Assembly (NCBI GenBank): GCA_963402885.1
Contig: OY727103.1
Span: 3,634,501-3,698,500 of the forward strand
Origin: Antedon bifida
Lineage: Eukaryota; Echinodermata; Crinoidea; Comatulida; Antedonidae
Direction of reading: 5' to 3'
Length of the DNA: 64,000 bases
The position numbers were made by a program, and so were the translations under genes. Below the pieces are notes generated by a model. That model had not been told where the DNA came from and did no database searches. It saw only the letters and a program-made list of their open reading frames with translations. Below, one piece after another: positions 1 to 12,060 of this stretch. Positions within the stretch are counted from its first letter, which is position 1; each line of letters opens with the position of its first letter.

Positions 1-2258
1 GCCATAGCTATGAAAGAGAAAGAATGCCTCAGGAGAACCCGACCAACTAGACATCAGACATCACATTCTCAGAGTCAAACCCAACCTATTGGTAAATCAG
101 TTGAGGATTTTTCAGATGATCAGTTGATTGCTGGTAGGGACGTCTTTGATGCTTTTTGTCAGCCACCATCCACTGATGCACCAGGTAATTTTTTTTTCTA
201 ATTTTTTGTTTTAATTAACTTTTTTAGTCCATTTTTTGTTAATTAATAATTTGAATTGTTTTTTTTACTATATTTATAGTGTACTTTGCATTGGTAAGTA
301 TATGTGGCAGAAAATAATATAAAATATGCTTTGTTTGCAGTATCTCTTGTAGTTAGACAAAACCCTGTCTACTTGTCGTGTTTTTTATTTTCTTTTGATT
401 TATTCATTAAAGTACTTTATGCATTCAATAAAAAACAAATTAAAAACAACATGCTATTAGGCCTACGGTGTTAAAAACTACTGTTGATTTACATCATTTC
501 TCATGTTATGTATGTTTACTTGTTTTCTCATGTATGTATTTATACTTGTTTTGTCATGTGTTCATCTTGTCTGAAGATGTTTTTGTTTTGTTTTTTTTTC
601 ATTATTCACTGTAAGCTTTACCTGCACCTTTATTAACATTCTGCTGCTACTGATGCATTATATATACTGCTACATGTATTTTTGTGTAAATATAAAAAAT
701 GCTATCTGTGTAAAGAACAGGTATTTCTGTAGATTTATTAATGTTATTAACACATTTCTTTGACAAATTGATTAACCTAGCCCAACCAAGTGCATTCACA
801 GAACCTGCTAATACTATGCCCACGACAGTCTCTTGGTCAAAGGGGCAAGGTAATTATTTATTTATATTTTGTTTATTTTGAAACCAAAAATTCAGTTTAA
901 TGTATAATTAGTGTATACTTCAGTTGCTGGCTGGCCATTTAATGTTTTTTAATTTGGTTAAAGGATTTATTTGATTTTATTGTAGAAATTGTAGTGTCCA
1001 ATTTTATTTCAGACTGCCTTGTACCAGAAGGATGGAAACAGACTTTATCCGAGATTGACCAAGAGTGGATTTCCAAAGCCTTATTCAAGGAATCAAAGAA
1101 GGGGATTGCAGAGTTGGATTCTACCAAACTCAAGCAAATGTGGTTCGACCCACCACAACCGGATCCGCTCTGCAAGAACATACCAAAACCCAGAAGCTAC
1201 TTCGGTCATCGTCTCCTTCTTTGGATGCCCCACAAGATCTGGCTAATCAAGCTAGTCTGCACTCGACCAGGATGCAAGAACCGCCCACTCACATCTGCCG
1301 GTCTCTACAGACACGTTCGTCTGGTCCTGGACTTAGACTGCCACTACATACTCGCAACGGAGTACCTGGAGTGTCCTAATTGCCACGCAAAACAAATCGG
1401 CTGGAGCAACAACATATTGGAACAACTTGATTTACCACATCGACTCCAGTTCCCCGCTGTGCTTTCGTACCACCTAGCATGCGACATCCGGCTGGTGCAG
1501 CTCCTCAAGTACCTCGGAATCGGTAACAACCCTTCGCAGCTTCGCCAACAAGTCTTGGAGCAACATGTAAGACGGTGGAACGAGAGAGTGGCTCTCTATA
1601 TGCAAGATTGCAAGACGTTCTGTGATGCTCATGACATTGACAGTGTTCTTATTACTGCACCAAAATTCGACCAGGTATCAGAAATGATCTCAGTGCCCTC
1701 TGTCAAATGGTTCCGCACTCACTTTTCAGATGATGAATGTGACGATGCAGACTTCGACGAAGAAGTGTACACTTTCGATGTTGATGTAGGGTATGATGAC
1801 AAAACTCAACCGGACTACGAACCTCCATCACTTCGCCGATTGAGTGGGCATCATCATCGTGCGCCTCCGAAAGTTAGGCAACCCTCGCCGATCCTGCAGC
1901 AGCCTCCATCATCACATGATGGTAGTGATGCTGAAGAAGACGCAGCTCCTATCGACACTGTAAGTAGTTTTTTTAATCAATATTATTATATTGTGTATAT
2001 ATATATTTTTTTTGGTCTCTTCATTTTTTAAGGATACAACATTTGCACCTATTTATTTACATATTCAAAATTCAAATTCAAAAATCTTTTATTGTCCAAT
2101 TACATACAAAATACATACATGCCATTGGAGATGTGTCGTTTGATACACTACATACATAACAATTAAAAATTATATATATATATATATAAACACAAGAGGC
2201 AAAGAACATTAATTCTAAACTGCCCGTATATATATATATATACTACGCAACATCATTG

Positions 2259-2298
<40 letters not shown>

Positions 2299-3764
2299 CA
2301 TTTTAGCTTATGTTATATTGTTTGATAATGTTTATATACTACAAATAGAATTCTAATAGCTTTAATCAATTGGATACTTTTAATGAATTAAAAGCTATGA
2401 AGATTTCCATTTTTTTTGTTTTTCCCTCTTCCCTTTGAGTGTCATAAATATACGGAAAACATTTAAAAAAATTAAATTCACATTCAAAACAATTATAGGA
2501 GCTCGAGGATTCTGCAGGACCGGACAACATCTCAGGGTATGCAAAGGTAGAAGCCCTGGCCAACTGTCTATTCCAGTTCAAAGAAGACAGTGGTGTCATA
2601 AGTAAAACTCAAGCCGAGCAAATTACAAAGCTATGGAACAACCTCGACCCTTATGACAAAATCATCAAACGCCAATCACATCATCAAGATTACCTGTCCA
2701 AGGGCGAGTTCAAAAGGAGTAAAACGACTGTAATCCCAGGTGTCGAAAGCACTAGACGGTAAGACAGTTTCCTACTTTTTGTTCAATTTGTTGGTTGATG
2801 TGGTGGATGCGAGTTGATATTAATTTAATCAAAATGTTAATACAATATTCTTTTTAAATGTTACAGATGCTTCTTGGGTCAAAACACCGGACCAGCCCAA
2901 TGGCCAGACTGTAATCGGTACATGGAGTGCCTTATAACAAAGCTGTGTGAAGCCTACCCATCTACCGTCATCTCAGTCGGAGGCAACCGATTGCAGCGCT
3001 GGCCCCTTATCGTCAAGGGATACAAGAACATCCGTCGCAAAGTGTTAACGAACGGACACCTTTCGTCGTTTTCTCCGCTTCAGTTGATGGAAATAAACCG
3101 TACCACACTGATACAGTGGTAAGTTTCTTTCTTTCTGTTTCTGTGGTGGTGCTGTTTTTGCTATAAATACAATCTCATTTTCAATTATTTTGCTTATTTT
3201 CAACAGGTACAACAGAACAAAGAAGCAAGAGCGGCAAGTCTTGGAATCTGGCATATCTGCAACAAAACCCAAGCTTGTCACCTCTAGAGCCTTGCCCGAA
3301 CCTTTGATCAAGCCAGCAGTGCTATACACGTTGACGGCCACTCCAACATTCACATTCGTCCTGCCAGAGAGCACTGCCGGGCAAGCGACAGTAAGGAACA
3401 AAACGTCAATTCCAGTTCCACCGGGCAAGATGGCAATACCACCACTACCTTCTACGTCATCTGCCCCTGCAGCCAGTAGCAGCAGCAGCCTTCCTGTAGA
3501 GAGACCGATATCTAGAAGCGTCGCCCACTACAGGAAACAAGCAGCGAACAGAATAGCTGAAGGTAAACAAGTCAAAGAACATCAGTGAGTGTGTGTTCTC
3601 AGTGCAAACAACCGAGACTGATGGAAAACCACGCTCAGTATTACGGGACTTGGTATTGTGCTGCTAAGTCAAATCAAACCATGGAAGAGTGGAAAACTGC
3701 TATGGCTGCTCAACGTCGCCTCCGTAAACAGCAGAAGAAATCAATTCTGACTTTGCGGAAATAG
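1..3764 (+). CDS. DUF6729-family protein, 5' partial, frame broken near the 3' end
   Basis: Six exons join in phase: 1-184 (open to the window edge), 781-849, 1013-1959, 2499-2758, 2867-3118 and 3207 onward, all with GT-AG borders. Exon 3 holds a conserved block beginning RPRSYFGHRLLLWMP, followed by a CTRPGC pair and, about 45 residues on, a CPNC pair, which suggests a zinc-ribbon fold. I recognise this as DUF6729, a family found as multi-copy genes in fish and invertebrates, with no known function. Exons 4 and 5 (GVESTRRCFLG, then WYNRTKK) and the later LPESTAGQA motif match the usual order in that family. The frame stops at 3586-3588, but the conserved C-terminal Cys/His block (CSQCKQP to YC, stop at 3762-3764) continues in another frame, a net shift of one or two bases located between 3564 and 3587. 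This may be a pseudogene, an allele or a sequence error. A transposon-related origin is possible but not shown. Confidence 0.75.
2168..2298. repeat. TA-rich microsatellite in a DUF6729 intron
   Basis: Three runs of alternating TA lie between exons 3 and 4; the longest is at about 2262-2297. Confidence 0.85.
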
Positions 3765-4190
3765 TGTGTGTATGTGACAGATTTTAGCCGAGTGTCTGGC
3801 CAACTTTGTTGCTACTGTGGCGTGGCATCTTCGGGTGTAGGACAGTACAGCCAGTGATCGCCAACACCGAATACTGGGCGGTGTATAAAAACCTGGAATG
3901 GGTGTCCCCCGTACACCCGAATTTGGGTATATCGTGTCTGTAATACCCTTGGTGGAGGAAATGCCATCAAAACTTGGAATCGATTCTGCGGAATTGATGT
4001 CCAGTCACTGCACAACACTATAAAAAAGTTTTTAATGCTGCCGAATGCAAAGAGCAATGATTAAAGTAGTGAATTCTGTAATTTGTAAGAAAATAATTCA
4101 AGTTTATTATTATAATTACTTTTTAAATGATTAACATTAATTTACTCTCAAATCATTGCTCTTTGTATTTGAAGGTCCCAAGCCCTTACA
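3765..4190 (+). other. Probable 3' UTR and flank of the DUF6729 gene
   Basis: No open frame of note follows the stop at 3762-3764. The sequence is less AT-rich than what comes after it up to about 4060, which fits a 3' untranslated region. No clean polyadenylation signal stands out. Confidence 0.3.
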
Positions 4191-4259
4191 AAAAAGCAGA
4201 GGGAAAACTTTTTAAAATAAAAATAAATTAATAAATACTGTATGTTTTTGTTGGTCATT

Positions 4260-4650
4260 TACAAAATCCTAGTTACAACACATTTTCAACAAAAAATCTT
4301 TGTACTATAGTACAGGGTATGTTTTATTGTTTAAATAAATAAATCCTGGTTACATAATATTCCTACCAACAAAATTAATAACAGCAGTGTATAGCCCGCT
4401 CTCTTTTTTTTAAATGTGAAAACTTTTCTTAAGTAAAAATAAATTATTATTATAATTACTGTATGATTTTTGTTGATTATATTAAAAAATCCTAGTTACA
4501 ACACATTTTTTCAACAAACAATCTTTGTACCGTAGTACACAGGGTATGTTTTGTTGTTTAAATAAATAAATCCTGTTACACATAAAACCACCTACCAAAA
4601 AGAATTAGTAAAAGCAGTGTAAACCCTCCTCTCTTTTTTTAAAAAGTAAA
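4260..4650. repeat. Two tandem copies of a ~230 bp unit
   Basis: The stretch starting at 4261 (fragment AAATCCTAGTTACAACACA) recurs from about 4488 with the same following order: a TTTGTAC segment, GGGTATGTTTT, AAATAAATAAATCCTG and a pyrimidine tract. The copies differ by substitutions and short indels. They sit just before the U6 array. Confidence 0.75.
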
Positions 4651-5536
4651 AACTTTTCTTAAAGTTTTGTTAACAGACACTAACCCTTTTATAATAAAGA
4701 TATGAAATCTGTTGTTGTATCTTAGGGGCAAAATGGTATTACAGTAGGCCCGGTATTAAACCATTATATCCACGTCCTAGTTCAGATGCGTCTTGAAAAA
4801 AATATGATTTTTCAAATTACTTTTTGATGGTAATTTGTTGCTGAAAAATACAACAAACATAAAAACTAATTCAATTTTTGGAAATCTAAAAGTTGCTGCA
4901 GTAACTCTTGTTTTTATGCATCAACTCTTTTTGTTTGCATATTGGCATTGTGTCTCTAAAACAATGCGTGTATTCGTTACGTCGTGTACTTAAATTCATT
5001 TTGGTAGACCACTATAACTTTGGTCCAACTTGAGGTTTTAAATTAGAGGTAGACTATGTCTTAATAACTGTCTGTGATTTATAAAAGTACTATAATAAAT
5101 ACATGACACTAACCCTTTTATAATAAAGAGGTGAAAAATGTTGTTATATCTAGGGGTAAGATGGTATTACAGTAGGTCTGGTATTAAACCATTATATTCA
5201 CGTCCTAGTTGAGATGCGTCTGGAAAAAATGTTTTGATTTTTAAATTACATTTTTTATGTTAATTTGTTGCTGAAAAATACAAATTTAACTTTTGAAAAT
5301 CTAGAAAAGTTGCTACAGTAACTAAAAGTAACTGGTGATTGGTCAATTCAGAATATCTTGGATTGGTCCATTAATATTAAACAACTTTTGTTAACAGTTG
5401 TTATTCTACACATTCCTGAATATATGATATATATATTTAAATGAGTGATTTGTTTTATTGATGTTGTAAAAGAATAAATGAATATTTATTCTTAATTCAT
5501 ACTAAGAATGATGTAATTTACTCTACACACCTGCTG

Positions 5537-5643
5537 AATAATGGATCAGTCCAGTTCTCTCATTTGGCCAGGGGAAAAGCTATTCTTCTCTGTACAGTGT
5601 TCCAATTTGAAAGTTTGTATTGCCTGACTACCTAAGCTAGTAT
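5537..5643 (-). pseudogene. Decayed U6 snRNA copy 1
   Basis: The minus strand keeps TACAGAGAAGAATAGC (the ACAGAGA region of U6) followed by CCCCTGGCCAA, in the right order for U6 but with many changes. The flank beyond it also aligns with the flank of the intact U6 genes (TATTTATA, then an ACAAATAT-like stretch). It is a fossil U6 duplicate, not a functional gene. Confidence 0.75.
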
Positions 5644-6265
5644 ATTTATAACAAATATAACGAATTACAAAAAGACGTTAAAAAATTTCACATTAAAATA
5701 TATAAATGTGTAATACTATTAGGGGAAAAATGTTGTATCAGTTGGTTACAGTAGTCAGTCCAGTTTTTGATAGTATTGTTTTTACAACAAAGCTGGGGAA
5801 TCTGAAAACCAAGCAGTCGACCACACAAATAATTTAATAGCCCGCCCTCTATTAGGAGAAAACTTATTAAAATCTTTGTGGAAATGGTACTATAGTAATA
5901 ACCATTATTTTCACGTCGATATTTGGAATAATTTCTAATTTTTTTCTTTTTTATCAATTGAAATATGATATTTTTAAATTAAATGTTGGTTTAAACATTC
6001 AAAAGCTATTTAATTCTGTAATTTAGTTTCAAACACCGTGAACAAAATTAAAGAACTGAATAACAAACAAAATTCATCTTTTTATCCTAAATTGAGATGG
6101 ATTAATCAATTTCCTCTCATTGATATTTAACGAATATATTAGTATAACAACCATAATACTATCCATTTTACATATGTTGTGATGAGTCCCTGATACAAAC
6201 AAATTTATATTAATTTTTGCTCAAGTTTGGAGTAAAAGAAAATTAATATATTATTTTTTTTAATT

Positions 6266-6315
6266 AAAAATATGGAACGCTTCACGATTTTGCGTGTCAT
6301 CCTTGCGCAGGGGCC

Positions 6316-6347
<32 letters not shown>

Positions 6348-6372
6348 ATATATGTACTGCCTAAGCGAGTAC
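6266..6372 (-). ncRNA. U6 spliceosomal snRNA, copy 1
   Basis: The reverse strand reads as U6 over 107 bases: a 5' stem-loop starting GTACTCGC, the ACAGAGA box, an AGCATGGCCCCTGCGCAAGG core, the internal stem-loop and a terminal T run at 6266-6270. A TATA-like stretch (reverse of CTATATAC, 6395-6403) lies 23-31 bases upstream, where a Pol III type 3 promoter would have it. The 5' loop reads TTAG rather than the usual TTCG. Confidence 0.93.
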
Positions 6373-7285
6373 ATTTATATCAGAAATAAGGACATCTATA
6401 TACCCGTTAACAAATTTTACTTTCAAATATACAAATGTGAATTCGGGTGAACGCGAGTCTCCTAGGTAAAAAACACATTAAATGAATCGTTGTGCAATTT
6501 CCCATAAGCTTATCGCCTCATAAATTTAGTTTATATTACATCTAATAATAATAATGATGATTTAATAATATATATTATTTATACGTCTTATACCTATTGT
6601 ATTAACAAATTTAATTTAAATATGAATAGAAAATTGACACAAAAGCAACGTAGTATAAAGCAACCAGACTGCACCACTTGTATTTAAATTCTTTTGTTTT
6701 TATTCATCAACTCTTTTTGTTTGCATATTGGCGTCGCGTCTCTAAAACAATGGTGTAATCGCTACGTCATGTACTCAAATTAATTTTTGTAGACCACTAA
6801 AACTTTGGTCCAACTTGAGGTTTTAAATTAGAAATAGACTATTATTAACTGTTTTATAATTAGTATGACACTAACGCTTTTATTATAAAGAAATAAAAAA
6901 TATTGTTATATCCTATGGTATTACAGTAGGCCCGGTATTAAACCATTATATTCACGTCCTAGTTAAAATGCCTCTGAAATAATTTCTGATTTTTAAATTA
7001 CTTTTTTATGCTAATTTCTTGCTGAAAACCAAAAACTATTTTTTGGAAATCTAAAGTTGCTACAGTAACTCGAAGTAACTGGTGATTGGTCAATTCAGAA
7101 TATCTTGGATTGGTCCATTATTATTAAACAGCTTTTGTTAACAGTTATTATTCTACATATACCTGAATATATGATATATATATATTTGAATGAGTGATTT
7201 GTTTTATTGATTTTGTAAAAGAATAAATGAATATTTATTCTTAATTCATACTAAGAATGATGTAATTTACTCTACACACCTGCTA

Positions 7286-7392
7286 AATAATGGAACAGTC
7301 CAGTTCTCTCATTTGGCGAGGGGAAATGCTATTCTTCTCTGTACAGTGTTCCAAATTGAAAGTTTGTAATGCCTGCCTACCTAAGCTAGTAT
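7286..7392 (-). pseudogene. Decayed U6 snRNA copy 2
   Basis: The same degenerate U6 as at 5537, in the next tandem unit, with the ACAGAGA box kept. Its upstream flank (GCAGAAATAATTAATTAC and onward) aligns with the flank of the intact gene, so the duplicated block included more than the RNA itself. Confidence 0.75.
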
Positions 7393-8025
7393 ATTTATAG
7401 CAGAAATAATTAATTACATATAGACGTTAATAAATTTCACATTGAAAGATATAAAAGTGTAATTTTATTAAAGGATATATATTTATATCAGTTGGTTACA
7501 GAATCAGTTCAGTTTTTGATAGTATTATTTTTACAACAAAGCTTGGGAATCTAGAAAGCCCAGTCGATCGCTATAAATATATAGCCCGCCCTCTATTATG
7601 AGAAAACTTGTTCATAATCTTTGCTGTGGAATTGAAATGGTACTAATATCAATAATCATTATTTTTACGTCGATATTTGGAATAATTTCTAATCGTAATT
7701 ACTTTTTATCATTTAAACTATGATATTCTTTAATTAAATGTTGGTTTAAACATTCAAAAGGTTTTTACTTCTATAATTTAGCTTCAAACACCGTGAACAA
7801 TATTTGAGAACGATAACAAACAGAATTCATATTTTTATTATCCTAAATTTAGCACAGATAGATTATTCAATTTACTCTTATTGATATTTATCGAATATAT
7901 TGTTATAAAACTCATAATAATATCCGTTTTACCCACGATGTGATGAGTCTCTGCTACAAAACAATTGTATACCAGTTTTTGCGCAATTTTCGAGAAAAAA
8001 AATTAATATATTATTTTTTTTAATT

Positions 8026-8075
8026 AAAAATATGGAACGCTTCACGATTTTGCGTGTCATCCTTGCGCAGGGGCC

Positions 8076-8107
<32 letters not shown>

Positions 8108-8132
8108 ATATATGTACTGCCTAAGCGAGTAC
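8026..8132 (-). ncRNA. U6 spliceosomal snRNA, copy 2
   Basis: Identical over 107 bases to the copy at 6266, including the TTAG loop and the upstream TATA-like element (about 8155-8163). The 5' flank is also nearly identical, so this is a recent tandem duplicate. Confidence 0.93.
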
Positions 8133-9056
8133 ATTTATACCAGAAATAAGGACATCTATATACCCGTTAACAAATTTTACTTTAAAATATACAAATGTGA
8201 ATTCGGGTGAACGCGAGTCTCCTAGGTTAAAAACACATTGCATGAATCATTATGCAATTTCTTATAAGCTTATCGCCTCATAAATTTAGTTTATATTACA
8301 TCTAATAATAATAATGATGATGATTTAATAATATATTATTTATACGTCTTATACATACAGTCTTTTAAAAGATGTCATTTAAATATGAATAGAAAATTGA
8401 CAAAAAAGCAACGTAGTACAAAGCTGCACCACTTGTATTTAAATTCGTTTGTCTTTATTCATCAACTCTTGTTGTTTGCATATTGGCGTCGCGTCTCTAA
8501 AACAATGGTGTAATCGCTACGTCGTGTACTTAAATTAATTTTGGTAGACCACTAAAACTTTGGTCCAACTTGAGGTTTTAAATTAGAGATAGACTATGTC
8601 TTATTAACTGTTTTATAATTAGTATGACACTAACGCTTTTATTATAAAGAAATAAAAACTATTGTTATATCCTATGGTATTACAGTAGGCCCGGTATTAA
8701 ACTATTATATTCACGCCCTAGTTAAAATGCGTATGAAATAATTTCTGATTTTTTAATTACTTTTTTATGCTAATTTCTTGCTGAAAAATACAACAAACCA
8801 AAAACTATTTTTTGGAAATCTAAAAAGTTGCTACAGTAACTAAAAGTAACTGGTGATTGGTCAATTCAGAATATCTTGGATTGGTCCAATATTATTAAAC
8901 AACTTTTGTTAACAGTTATTATTCTACATATTCCTGAATATATGATATATATATATTTAAATGAGTGATTTGTTTTATTGATTTTGTAAAAGAATAAATG
9001 AATATTTATTCTTAATTCATACTAAGAATGATGTAATTTACGCTACACACCTGCTG

Positions 9057-9163
9057 AATAATGGATCAGTCCAGTTCTCTCATTTGGCGAGGGAAAATGC
9101 TATTCTTCTCTGTACAGTGTTCCAATTTGAAAGTTTGTAATTCCTGACTACCTAAGCTAGTAT
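9057..9163 (-). pseudogene. Decayed U6 snRNA copy 3
   Basis: Third member of the decayed series, about 1.77 kb from the second. The ACAGAGA region is retained and the 5' and 3' stem regions are lost. Confidence 0.72.
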
Positions 9164-9819
9164 ATTTATAGTCGTCGTGTACTTAAATTTATATAGCTAG
9201 ACCACTAAAACTTTGTTCTAACCCGAGGTTTTAAATTAGAGGTAGAGTTATGTCTTATATTAAGTGTTTATAATAGTATAAAAATAGTATAAAAGACATT
9301 ACACAGCAATCGCAATCGTTTTAATCAGAAAGTTTTGACTACTTAACTCTTCGGTCCCTAATTCCTAAATTTATAGCCCGCCCTCTATTATGAGAGAATG
9401 TTGTCATTTTTTAGAGATGTAGTGAGAGAGAGATAAGTTTACGTTCTAGACATAATTTGGAGGATATTTCGAATTTTAATTACTTTTTATTACTTTGTAT
9501 ATGCTATTCTTGAATTTTAATGCTGGTTTAAACCTTCAAAAGCAATGTTAACTCTACTATTTTGTTTCGAACACGGTGAATGTAATTAAGTAAGTAAGTG
9601 TAAAATGTAAGTATTTCTTTTCCTAAATTGATAATAAAATTGATTATTCAGAGGATGTGGGACCTAGGTCCATGCAGAACATGGAACAAATATCTATATA
9701 TTAGTGTAAAACACATAATGCTAACCGTTTTAACTATGATTTGAACATTCCGTACTATAAAACTAGCTTTATATCCGTTTTTTTCAATTTTTTAGGGAAA
9801 AATATTAATTTTTTTAAAT

Positions 9820-9869
9820 AAAAATATGGAACGCTTCACGATTTTGCGTGTCATCCTTGCGCAGGGGCC

Positions 9870-9901
<32 letters not shown>

Positions 9902-9926
9902 ATATATGTACTGCCGAAGCGAGTAC
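9820..9926 (-). ncRNA. U6 spliceosomal snRNA, copy 3 (canonical TTCG loop)
   Basis: A full 107-base U6 on the reverse strand with the standard TTCG loop in the 5' stem-loop and a terminal T run. The upstream flank differs from copies 1 and 2. A weaker TATA-like element (CTATATTA on the minus strand, about 9949-9957) lies at roughly -23 to -31. Of the three, this copy matches canonical U6 best. Confidence 0.93.
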
Positions 9927-10899
9927 ATTTATACCAGAAATATATAGTTTAATATAGTGCTTGACTGATGGCTTAATAACTTAAGTAAGTGTCGTTCTGG
10001 CTAACTATTTTTTCTATGTAAAGACCTACTGACAAAGTACAAAATATCTTTAAAATATCTATAAAATATTTTAAAATGCAAATTATATAGAAGGGAACAT
10101 GATTACTGATATATAAAAAAAGGATCGAATAGTCATTATATTAATAAATTATTTATATTTTGCGCGTACATAAGAGTGAATATAATGCATATTCATGAGC
10201 GGATATCCTTTGTGGCGGCGCGATCAAGCGTGTAATATAACATTTGAACAAGAGAGGGCGGGCTATTTCTATACTCAGTTGATAAGTTCCTATCATTGAT
10301 CAAAATCAACAGTATTATAATGGGACCTCTTACTGGTATATAATATAATACTGTATAAATCCAAAGGCAAATTACTGAAAAAATGACAATGCTGTGGGTA
10401 TCAGACGTGGCTGGATCTCAAATGGAGATACAAAAAAAAGCAAAAAGCTAAATCAAAACGATAAAGTAAAACAGCCAGAAAAGTTAGCAGAGCTTTCGAG
10501 CAACACTAGCCCTTCATCCGTGCAATATAATATTATATATATATATACACTGGGTCTTTACAAAAATGTTCTGAGGCCTTGCCTATATGCTGCTAGAAGA
10601 AATCTTTAAACCCGTTCGGACGTAACAATTTAAACATGTAATGGTCGCGTGTTTTTAGATAAATAGTTGTTTCAAAAACTCAACTGGATTGTTATTACAC
10701 CTTAAATCGCAAGCTCATTCATTAATCACAAGATAAGGAGCAATTTGACCTTTCTAGTGTAAAAAGATGCATGAAATATGACCTTGCTAGTGTACAGTGT
10801 GTACATTTTTTCATCTTCCGAAATTGACACATGTCCGCTTTATCAGTGATATATGGACAGTCTTCGGGGAGTTAGCAGTGTATGGCTAATAACCATATA

Positions 10900-11740
10900 A
10901 CATAGCTCTCCGCCTAATAGGATGGGCGTACATGTCGTGTTTCAAATTAGTTACAATATCCCTTTGTGTTCACCGCCTTGTGACACGCTTATCTCCAGTC
11001 GCAACAGTTGGCTGCTCCGCCTCAAAGTTATAAATAGACTCCGTAATCCATCAGTCCATAATCTATAAATAAACTAGGTCGTATCATATTTCACATAGTT
11101 ACAATATCTGTTTGTGTTTCACCGCCTGATGACACGCTTATCTCCATCGCAACAGTTGGTTGCTCCGCCTCCAAGTTATAAATAGACTCCGTCCGTATAA
11201 TTCATCATTCCATAATCTATAAATAAACTTTATTTCACATAGTTACAATATCTCTTTGTGTTTCACCGCCTTTACACGCTTATCTCCATCGCAACAGTTG
11301 CCTGCTCCGCCTCCAAGTTATAAATAGACTCCGTCCGCATAATCCATCAGTCCATAATCTATAAATAAACTAGGTCTTACGTATCATATTTCACATAGTT
11401 GCAATATCTGTTTGTGTTTCACCGCCTTGACACGCTTATCGCAACCGTTGGCTATTCCGCCTCCAAGTTATAAATAGACTAGTAGGACGTATACATTATC
11501 GGTCCACTATTATAAGCTATAAACAAATTAGGGCGTATGTCCTATTTCATTATCCCTTTCGTGTTTCACCGCCTTTTACCTCAAACGTTAGGTGCTCCGC
11601 CTACAAATATACTAGGGCGTGTACAGTCCACCCACTACTAGCTATAAATAAACTAGGGCACACGTACATGTATCGCAATTGTATCCTTTTGTGTTCACCG
11701 ACCTAGTTTATAAATGATGTCTGCGGCCAGTGGCGGTATA
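10900..11740 (+). repeat. About six tandem ~145 bp units resembling core promoters
   Basis: TTTGTGTTTCACCGCC-type segments start near 10963, 11111, 11254, 11411, 11553 and 11687 (spacing 134-157 bp). Units carry ACACGCTTATCTCC, then GCTCCGCCTCCAAG, then TTATAAATAGACT. TATAAATA lies at 11029, 11177, 11319 and 11469. In units 2 and 3 a CATCA(G/T)TCC stretch sits 30 bases after the TATA start, the normal TATA-to-initiator distance. A second TATAAATAAA follows each. The last two units are degraded. No gene starts inside the array. Confidence 0.8.
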
Positions 11741-11959
11741 CGCTATTTAAAGTATCTGGATACCAGAGGTCTCTCCTGACAAGGCTAAAAATTCTCCCTA
11801 CCATTCAAAAAAGCCATTAAAGGGTTAAGGCATTATTAATGACCCAAAAGAAGTTATCTGGATACTTGCTGTCCGCATGCGACAGGAGGGCTATCACAGA
11901 ACCACTCATGCATTCCCTAATAGACACGTATAATTTTAACACTGACAAAAGCTTATCAC

Positions 11960-12060
11960 CGACGGCCAATCACAATTCGGTATCTTGTAACACGACTGCC
12001 CAATCATAATGAGGCCCCGCCTGCCTCAGAACTTTATATGGTGTGATCGACAGCGACGTT
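11960..12060 (+). promoter_or_regulatory. Promoter-like cluster: two CCAAT boxes, GC box, TATA
   Basis: GGCCAATCAC (11963), CCCAATCAT (11999), GCCCCGCC (12014) and CTTTATATGG (about 12032) occur in this order on the plus strand. The CCGCCTGCCTCAGAACTTTATATGG order parallels that in the upstream ~145 bp repeats (CCGCCTC, AAGT, TATAAATAG), so it may be the non-repeated ancestor or relative of those units. The downstream transcript is not identified. Confidence 0.4.

Larger units (their letters stand above)
4670..9960. repeat. Tandem array of ~1.76 kb units carrying U6 genes
   Basis: Landmarks recur in order: GACACTAACSCTTTTAT at about 4676, 5104, 6867 and 8625; a decayed U6 at 5537, 7286 and 9057; TAGCCCGCCCTCTATTA at about 5838, 7577 and 9374; and a U6 gene at 6266, 8026 and 9820. 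U6 spacing is 1760 and 1794 bp. Units 1 and 2 are very similar over their full length, while the third is shorter and more diverged. This looks like an snRNA gene cluster produced by unequal crossing-over. Confidence 0.9.

Noticed and set aside
939-1181. Open frames opposite and overlapping the DUF6729 exon 3 (also 1019-1379 and 1344-1529)
   Set aside because: They are shadows of the real exon: no conserved motifs, and the phased exon chain uses the other frame.
3563-3602. A 40 bp GT-AG intron that might repair the DUF6729 frame
   Set aside because: Too short for an animal intron, and it lands in the wrong frame for the Cys block.
5537-5643. Decayed U6 segments as a U6atac or another snRNA
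   Set aside because: The order and wording follow U6, flank included; no U6atac-specific sequence is present.
10394-10609. Open frame of 71 codons
   Set aside because: Low-complexity Lys/Asn stretch followed by a TA run; no motif, no splice context.
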